Shown piece after piece: positions 54,842-60,522 of a stretch of DNA of 60,522 nt. Each line of letters starts with the position of its first letter. Position 1 is the stretch's first letter. The notes beneath the pieces are model-generated. The model was given only the letters and a program-made list of their open reading frames with translations, made no database searches and was not told the origin of the DNA. A program made the translations under genes and the position numbers. Source of the DNA: an uncultured Litorivicinus sp. Lineage in GTDB: Bacteria > Pseudomonadota > Gammaproteobacteria > Pseudomonadales > Litorivicinaceae. The stretch is from contig CACBSE010000005.1 of assembly GCA_902541775.1 (NCBI GenBank), positions 1 to 60,522 on the forward strand, given 5' to 3'.

Positions 54842-55014
54842 ACTTCGTTCCCCAGCATTTCTTACCCAGCAATAATTAGATCAGAGTCTCTAAAAAAGCT
54901 CTCAGATTTATCTTACCGTATGGAGTAATGTAGGCTGTCGAGGCTAGATCCAACGGTAGGTATTTTAAGATAACAATCACACTAGCTTTTTAAAACAACG
55001 GATCGAGGTTTGGG

Positions 55015-55209
55015 TTGGCCAAATTCAAGACAAAAAATGTAGAACTTTTCCATAGGTCGATGGAGTTCATGAAGACCGACGATTTTGAGTCATTCAGGGC
55101 TCTTATAGATCAGTTGGCGCCAGATGACAGAGAAGAAGTATTGCAGATGTATAAGAAGGCGTACCACTACCTCAAGACTGGAAATCCAAATGTGCCTTCG
55201 CTCCAATAG
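55015..55209 (+). CDS. Small helical protein, 64 aa
   Basis: The frame starts with TTG (GAGG upstream): MAKFKTKNVELFHRSMEFMK, then DDFESFRALIDQLAPDDREEVLQMYKKAYHYL. Predicted helical and charged. No family recognised; the start and existence are uncertain. Confidence 0.35.
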   Translation: MAKFKTKNVELFHRSMEFMKTDDFESFRALIDQLAPDDREEVLQMYKKAYHYLKTGNPNVPSLQ

Positions 55210-55535
55210 TGGATCTTATTTCTTGTAACCAAGCACTCATTTTCATTCGAATCGCACCAACATAACTGCGTTATGATCAGGATTCGCTGGCTTGAATATT
55301 TGCTAGAGCAACAGGGAGCTAGTCTGACTTCTGATGTCAAGTTCAAGGCTGGCCAATAGATTCAAGGTATTAACGCTCTGATTGATCTCTATTCGAGGTT
55401 GGAGAAAATTACCAAACATAGTCACAAAGCACGGCCTACTACTATAAATTTTGTGAATCCGCATCATGAGTATTGAGGACTTATCGCTGCAACTGAACCA
55501 AAGGTATAACTTGTTATACTGTGTCTTGACCATGT

Positions 55536-56021
55536 TTGGCTACACTGATGATTGCGATGACTAACTTCATAGAACCATCTGAAAAATATAAATCAATCCT
55601 TCTCATCGTTATTTTTTTTATGGCCGATGTTGCGTCGGCTAGCATCAAAGGTAAGTTCGACGGTACTGGTATGATCTGTCCAGCCGAAAATGCCATCGCT
55701 AGCCGCGCTGAAAAAGCACACGGTTGGTCACCTGAGACACTTGTATTTTGGTTCGATCAAGGCATCGTAGCAAGACTTAAGAGCTACCAGGAAAACCATT
55801 ATTCAGACCTTCATAATAACCCACAGTCAGCAAATTATTATGCAAATGACGAAGAATTATGGTTTGATCTGGGCTACACGTTTTCCATAAATTTACAAAC
55901 ATTACAGTTGTATTCCATTATCTCGATGGGAGGTAATACAACACTGAGAAATAAAAAATGCCAGTTCCTTACGGGAGATACTTTCTGGAATATATTGAAA
56001 TTTGACAAGCCGTGGGATTAG
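55536..56021 (+). CDS. Unknown exported protein
   Basis: The 161-aa frame has an internal hydrophobic signal (YKSILLIVIFFMADVASAS) likely cleaved after ASA, giving SIKGKFDGTGMICPAENAIASR. Later, WSPETLVFWFDQGIVARLKSYQENHY and KCQFLTGDTFWN. The true start is probably the ATG a few codons downstream (MTNFIEPSEK). Two cysteines may form a disulphide. No family recognised. The next 420 bases (56022-56441) show no gene. Confidence 0.5.
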   Translation: MATLMIAMTNFIEPSEKYKSILLIVIFFMADVASASIKGKFDGTGMICPAENAIASRAEKAHGWSPETLVFWFDQGIVARLKSYQENHYSDLHNNPQSANYYANDEELWFDLGYTFSINLQTLQLYSIISMGGNTTLRNKKCQFLTGDTFWNILKFDKPWD

Positions 56022-56441
56022 CGCGGAAGATTCCAGATCGCTAGAGCCTGAGACTTTCGATATTTCAATCCCTTGGTAGCAATTCAATCACAATTTGAGT
56101 GTTGTATACCCCGTCCTTATCACTTGGTCTTACCGCACCGTCGGCAGCTCGGTAAAAGCCAACCCTTCCTCTAAAAAAATCGAAAGCAATGATTTTTTTC
56201 CTCTTCTTGAATAAAAATTCAGCTTAGCCATAGCCACTCGTTGAATAGCTCGAAGACCCTGTTGCTTACCTATATGATGCCTCATTCGTCAAAAAAAGAA
56301 GCTTTGTTTACGTAGCCTCTAGCGCACAATCGGCATGGGATTCGGTTGCCTGTTAGAAATAAGTTAAATCTCGGACCCTTTCGAGTAAAGAATGCCAATC
56401 GATTACATTCAAATATTATTATTTATGAAAAAATCTTAGTC

Positions 56442-57413
56442 TTATTTCACCTTGGCGGCTTTGAGGAGCAGAACAGCAAAACGTTTTTCGGTATCGCACC
56501 AACAGTGGCTTAATTCCCAGCCCGCTTTTTCAGCAAGTCTTGAAAAATCTTTGACAGTATATTTATGGGAGGTTTCGGTGTGAAAGCTTTCACCTGCTGC
56601 TACCTTATATGCTTTGCCGGAGATTTCAAACGTCTGATCTACTGTAGCGACTAGGTGCATTTCGATTCTTGCCGGATTGGTTAGATAGCGTGCCTCGTGA
56701 GCAAAAGCGCTTGGATCAATTGCAAGACCGAGTTCGCGGTTAATACGCTTCAAAAGATTACGATTAAATTCAGCCGTAACACCTTCCGGGTCGTCATAAG
56801 CGGAAATCAATACATCAGGCGATTTATCAAGATCGACGCCAATCAAAAATGTAGCCTCATCGCCCAAAATTGTGTGGCAGTGCATCAACAAGGATTGCAC
56901 CTCAGCCACCTCTAGGTTACCAACGGTCGAGCCTGGAAAAAAACCTAACCGATTACGATGTGGAGGCAACGAAGGTGGTAATTGAAACTCCATTGTAAAG
57001 TCAGCAACCAACGCCACGACGGGTAACGATGGTAGTTTGCTGGATAGCCTAGCAGCCGCTTGACGCAGGTATTTTGCCGAAATATCCACAGGCACGTAGC
57101 CCGCTGGCCGATCAAGAGCCCTGAGTAGAGGAAATGTCTTTCGGCTCGATCCACTCCCCAATTCTATCACTAACCGGTCACGGCCAATGGCTCTGGAAAT
57201 TTCCTCTAAGTTGTCATCGAGAATTTTGATTTCAGTTCGCGTCAAGTAATAACTTGGAAGCTGGGTGATGTCTTCGAAAAGTGCTGAGCCACGTTCGTCA
57301 TAAAACCAAATAGGTGAAATACGATGCTCGGGTCGTTCTAGTGCCTCAACAAGTGCCTCTCCTAGTGTTTGCACATTGCTGCCCAAATTCGTTTTTGAAC
57401 TAGTTGAAAACAT
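56442..57413 (-). CDS. egtD: L-histidine N-alpha-methyltransferase (hercynine-forming)
   Basis: A 323-aa SAM-dependent enzyme that trimethylates the alpha-amino group of histidine to hercynine. Family signatures: ISPIWFYDERGSALFEDITQLPSYYLTRTE, AdoMet loop LVIELGSGSSRKT, GYVPVDIS, FFPGSTVGNLE, GVDLDKSPDVLISAYDDPEGVTAEFN, and the C-terminal FHTETSHKYT, which holds the Glu/Ser that contact the histidine amino group in characterised EgtD. It lies two bases after the fused permease gene, as the last gene of a four-gene operon. No EgtB or SenA/B/C gene is inside the window. Confidence 0.93.
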   Translation of the reverse strand: MFSTSSKTNLGSNVQTLGEALVEALERPEHRISPIWFYDERGSALFEDITQLPSYYLTRTEIKILDDNLEEISRAIGRDRLVIELGSGSSRKTFPLLRALDRPAGYVPVDISAKYLRQAAARLSSKLPSLPVVALVADFTMEFQLPPSLPPHRNRLGFFPGSTVGNLEVAEVQSLLMHCHTILGDEATFLIGVDLDKSPDVLISAYDDPEGVTAEFNRNLLKRINRELGLAIDPSAFAHEARYLTNPARIEMHLVATVDQTFEISGKAYKVAAGESFHTETSHKYTVKDFSRLAEKAGWELSHCWCDTEKRFAVLLLKAAKVK

Positions 57414-57415
57414 AC

Positions 57416-58930
57416 TTAACCTGCCTCAAGTTTTGTTGGTGTTGTGCGCAAACGTAGTTGCCAACGAATAGTGCGCGCTAGCGAGTCAACACCAATGTTT
57501 AGCAGTGCGGTAATAAATATCAGTACGAGAGCTCGATCAAAGCGTAGTTCTTGAATAGCGCTATCGACGTAGAATCCAAGTGTCGTAATACCTAATATCC
57601 CAAGAATTGCCGTCTCACGCATGATTATTTCCCAACGATATAGTAAAAAAGATAGGAACGATCGATAAAGTCGGGGTACTACCTCATAGGTGTAGCAGTT
57701 AAAGCCACCGACAACGTCAGGTCTAAGTCTGAGGGTGCTACTTTGACGCCCAATGAGATGGCCAATGATGGCACCGTTGTGAATAACTAATGCTACTGCC
57801 GCCGGTAGCATAGACGGTCCCCAAAGTTGTAGTAGGATATACGCTAGCAGATACTCAGGCACTGAGCGACCAATTATCAAAAGTCCATGCCCAGGCACCT
57901 GACGAAAACGGTCGACAAACAATCGAGAAATTAAAGGGAAAGTCAGTAAAGCAACGATTCCAGTGCCCACCAGCGCAATTTGCGTGAGCACGAGCGTGGT
58001 AACAATGCCAGGTAATGCTTGATACAATAGTAAATCGCCTAACCACGATGCCAAACCCGCAACACCCTCACCATTACGTAGTGGCGAGGGAATGATATCC
58101 ACAGTAAAAAACCGTGTGGCATTGCCCCACACAATAGGCAAACCAGCGCCTAGAAAAAAAGGAGCAGCTAGTAAGTAGAGAACGACTAGTTTTGGTCGTA
58201 ACCATAGTCTAAGGCTTCCGATAGTTATTAAAAATATAAGCAATATCATTCCGACTTCACCATATTGGCCCTCGGCGTAAGAACTCTCCAGGTAAAATCC
58301 TAGCGTTGGCATACCGACAAAACCAAGTACAGCGCTTGAGCGCATACCGCACTCAAAGCGATAACTAGTGTAGCTGGTAAGGTGCGCCCAAAGATCAGGC
58401 ACGCGCGCATACCAGAATATTGAAATTAGACCACTATGAGCTGATAGAGCCTCCACTGCACCGCGATCACCTTCTTCAAGAATTTCGCTATATACTCGCC
58501 CGAAGGTCGCCGCGTAAGGTAGTGCTATAGCTAAAACGCCAGTGATGGGGTGTAGACCAAAAAACTGCAAAAAAATAAGTGCCCAAAACAGTTCATGGAT
58601 GGAGCGAACGAATGCACAAAAAATTCGCACGACTCGGTAATGAAAAATCAAGGCCAAACCCATACCCAAAACAGCCGCGGCGCCTACGCCAGTGAACGCA
58701 AAGGCTAGTGTTCGAGTTAGAGCAACAATCGCCGTATCAAAAGTTGCAAAATCAGGCTGTATTAAACCTCGGCCAAAACGAGCTAATTCGCTCCAGGGCG
58801 CAGTTGATCGAATTTGGAGATCAGCCAGCCAAACACAAACTAGTGCAATTCCGAGTAGCCATAAGCTGGTGCGCACCAACGGTGCTGACAGCACACTCCA
58901 GCGCTTGTGTTCCGGTCTAGTAGAGCGCAT
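57416..58930 (-). CDS. Fused two-domain PhnE-like ABC permease
   Basis: A 504-aa inner-membrane protein that repeats the BPD_transp domain, so one chain supplies what is usually two PhnE copies. The first half has IHELFWALIFLQFFGLHPITGVLAIALPYAATFGRVYSE; the second repeats it with GRSVPEYLLAYILLQLWGPSMLPAAVALVIHN (EAA-type loops ARVPDLWAHLTSY and VPRLYRSFLSFLL). The start ATG at 58930 overlaps the ATPase stop by 14 bases. The architecture is typical of phosphonate- and oxyanion-type uptake systems. Confidence 0.88.
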   Translation of the reverse strand: MRSTRPEHKRWSVLSAPLVRTSLWLLGIALVCVWLADLQIRSTAPWSELARFGRGLIQPDFATFDTAIVALTRTLAFAFTGVGAAAVLGMGLALIFHYRVVRIFCAFVRSIHELFWALIFLQFFGLHPITGVLAIALPYAATFGRVYSEILEEGDRGAVEALSAHSGLISIFWYARVPDLWAHLTSYTSYRFECGMRSSAVLGFVGMPTLGFYLESSYAEGQYGEVGMILLIFLITIGSLRLWLRPKLVVLYLLAAPFFLGAGLPIVWGNATRFFTVDIIPSPLRNGEGVAGLASWLGDLLLYQALPGIVTTLVLTQIALVGTGIVALLTFPLISRLFVDRFRQVPGHGLLIIGRSVPEYLLAYILLQLWGPSMLPAAVALVIHNGAIIGHLIGRQSSTLRLRPDVVGGFNCYTYEVVPRLYRSFLSFLLYRWEIIMRETAILGILGITTLGFYVDSAIQELRFDRALVLIFITALLNIGVDSLARTIRWQLRLRTTPTKLEAG

Positions 58931-59567
58931 CAAGGTCGTGGGTATTGACCGCCCTGCTAGGTGCATCTAAAGCAATAGTACCGTCTTGAATGCCAATTAG
59001 TCGATTGGCATAACGACGGGCCAAATCGAGATCATGCATCGCAATGATGGTGGTAGTGTTCTGTTTGATAAGCGCTTGCATCACCGCTTCAGAGCGTGGC
59101 CCATCTAGCGCGGATACCGGCTCGTCGGCCAATAGCACGTCGGCATCTTGAAACAATGAGCGGGCAACGGCCACACGCTGACGTTGGCCGCCCGAAAGTT
59201 CGCCGACTCGGCTCCAAAGGGTTGACGCCATGTCCAATTGTTCTAATACGGCCGTCACTGCTCGAATTTGAGTGCGAAATGGTCGAATTAAATTGATTAG
59301 ATTATACGCGCCCGAATGCGCAGCTAATTGCCCCATGTAGACATTATGAAATACGCTAAGCGTATCCACCAATCCTAAGTTTTGGGGGATGAGAGTGATG
59401 TCACTACGGCGGCGATCATACAGTAAGGATAACAACGTGGTTTTGCCCGCACCGCTGCGTCCCACCAACGCTATGTGTTCACCTTGTTGAACATGCAAAT
59501 TAATCGGCCCTAAAACCTGAGTACCACCGAAATCAGCATAAGCTTGATTGAGAATTAACGGGCTCAT
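58917..59567 (-). CDS. PhnC-like ABC transporter ATP-binding protein
   Basis: A 216-aa ATPase. Walker A VGRSGAGKTTLL, Q-loop LIPQNLGLVDTLSVFHNVYMG, signature ELSGGQRQRVAVARSL, Walker B VLLADEPVSALD, and H-loop IIAMHDLDLA. The VDTLSVFHNVYMG segment is characteristic of PhnC-like subfamilies. The ATG overlaps the binding-protein stop by one base (TGATG). Confidence 0.93.
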   Translation of the reverse strand: MSPLILNQAYADFGGTQVLGPINLHVQQGEHIALVGRSGAGKTTLLSLLYDRRRSDITLIPQNLGLVDTLSVFHNVYMGQLAAHSGAYNLINLIRPFRTQIRAVTAVLEQLDMASTLWSRVGELSGGQRQRVAVARSLFQDADVLLADEPVSALDGPRSEAVMQALIKQNTTTIIAMHDLDLARRYANRLIGIQDGTIALDAPSRAVNTHDLDALY

Positions 59568-60421
59568 CAGTCGATTAAACCAACCTGCTGAGCGGTTCGC
59601 TTTATAGGTGCATAATCAGAGTTCTGCGCGGGAATAAAGGCACTTCGTGCGAAGCTCTTCAGTAACTTGGGATCATCCATCGCCAGCAGGGCCGCCTTAA
59701 CTTTATCGGAAAATCCGGCACCAAACTGCTCATCTACGTCTCCGCGAATACTCCACTGGTAATTGGGATAGGCTGGCGTCTTCCAAATAACTTTGACAGC
59801 ATCAGTATCAATACTGCCTGCGGCCAGCTCACGTTCCCAGACGGCATAATTAATAGCACCAATATCATAACTTCCACTCTCCACTAAGCGCAAAGTACGA
59901 CTGTGATTACCGCTGTAACCGACTTTTTCGAACACTTTATCTGGTGACTCGCCAAACCGCTCGGTCAAATAAAACTCTGGGATCAATCTGCCTGAGGTTG
60001 AGCTTTTCGAGCCGAAAGTCATTGTCATGCCGCGCATGCTCTTATCAATGACATCACCAGCTTGAAGACCGGTGCTTTTGTGAGCGATCAAGTAAGTCCA
60101 AAACGCTTGATCTTCAAAGCCTTGAGCCAAGGCTAGCGAATTGGGTACTGTCGAGCGCGCTTGGACGCCAGATAATGCACCAAACCAAGCGAGCTGAACT
60201 TGGCCATTTCGAAATGCGCTAACTGCAGCAGCGTAGGACTTTACAGGCACATAACTAACCTCAATATCAAGAGTCTTTGATAAATACTCGCTCATTGGGC
60301 CGAAACGTTCTTTTAACTTGCTTTCATCCTCATCAGGAATAGCCGTAAAAACTAGCACCTCGGCATGAACGTGCAAAATAAGGAGAAGGTTAAGCGCAAA
60401 AGCGCGCCAAAAGTATCTCAT
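59567..60421 (-). CDS. PhnD-like periplasmic binding protein (possible selenate/oxyanion type)
   Basis: A 284-aa periplasmic protein with signal RYFWRAFALNLLLILHVHAE. The mature start VLVFTAIPDEDESKLKERFGPMSEYL and QLAWFGALSGVQAR are PhnD-like. The pattern also resembles proteins annotated as putative selenate ABC transporter binding proteins, but I cannot separate that from phosphite or phosphonate binding by eye. The start at 60421 is used: AAAGGAT lies seven bases upstream; the longer ATG is not needed. It opens the transporter-egtD operon. Confidence 0.85.
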   Translation of the reverse strand: MRYFWRAFALNLLLILHVHAEVLVFTAIPDEDESKLKERFGPMSEYLSKTLDIEVSYVPVKSYAAAVSAFRNGQVQLAWFGALSGVQARSTVPNSLALAQGFEDQAFWTYLIAHKSTGLQAGDVIDKSMRGMTMTFGSKSSTSGRLIPEFYLTERFGESPDKVFEKVGYSGNHSRTLRLVESGSYDIGAINYAVWERELAAGSIDTDAVKVIWKTPAYPNYQWSIRGDVDEQFGAGFSDKVKAALLAMDDPKLLKSFARSAFIPAQNSDYAPIKRTAQQVGLID

Positions 60422-60460
60422 AGGATATCCTTTTATTAACATCTAATTTTGATTTGAATT

Positions 60461-60522
60461 TTAATCACCCGCAGGTGCGAAACCCGGCAATAATATCGTT
60501 CCGCTCTGGCAAGAAAAAGTTA
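60461..60522 (-). CDS. Possible C-terminus of an upstream gene (partial)
   Basis: On the minus strand the last 20 codons read TFSCQSGTILLPGFAPAGD and stop (TAA), ending 39 bases before the binding-protein ATG. The tract is open to the window edge, so it may be the end of another gene of the same operon. No family can be named from 19 residues. Confidence 0.35.
   Translation of the reverse strand, partial: TFSCQSGTILLPGFAPAGD

Overview
The window looks like chromosomal DNA of a marine gammaproteobacterium. The reasons are a complete Na+-translocating NADH:quinone reductase operon (nqrABCDEF) followed by apbE, components that resemble the proteobacterial 'dedicated sortase' regulatory set (PdsO/PdsR/PdsS), an EttA, a glyT-type tRNA-Gly, and mmsA with a divergent LysR gene. 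No rRNA, CRISPR array or intact insertion sequence was seen. All functional calls come from reading translated sequence and motifs; no database search was possible.

Layout. 1-6.8 kb: apbE (cut by the window edge) and nqrF-A, all on the minus strand. 7-14.2 kb: a dead DUF3800 gene, a lipoprotein, a PQQ-type sugar dehydrogenase, a nitrilase-family hydrolase, then a minus-strand two-component/OmpA cluster (PdsO, a 74-aa unknown, PdsR, PdsS) and two tiny coupled membrane proteins. 14.56-25.69 kb: an 11-kb integrative element at a tRNA-Gly(TCC) gene, bounded by a 51-bp direct repeat. It carries a tyrosine recombinase, a type I restriction-modification system (hsdM-hsdS-hsdR), a truncated Mrr-type endonuclease start, a compact protein with family-A DNA polymerase palm motifs, and unknown small genes. 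The duplicated part is the 5' half of the tRNA, which is the less common geometry.

25.7-31 kb: a scar zone with two integrase relics, a DUF1330 gene between them, a FAS1-domain secreted protein, several small lipoproteins and at least two frameshifted genes. 31.4-46.6 kb: ordinary chromosomal genes (CopA-type ATPase, rhomboid protease, EttA, a compact run EamA-PatB-aldo/keto reductase-HpcH/HpaI lyase, an ATP-grasp/alpha-E plus transglutaminase pair, LysR and mmsA). 46.7-51.4 kb: small alpha/beta-barrel proteins (DUF1330, GYD) beside a hybrid histidine kinase with separate Hpt and receiver proteins. 52-56 kb: poorly characterised genes, several exported.

56.4-60.5 kb: a tight minus-strand operon joining a PhnD-like binding protein, a PhnC-like ATPase, a fused PhnE-like permease and EgtD, the hercynine-forming histidine methyltransferase. 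An EgtD in an operon with an oxyanion-type ABC transporter, and no EgtB in view, raises the possibility of a selenoneine or ergothioneine locus continuing past the right edge. The other strong lead is the polymerase-like protein of the integrated element.
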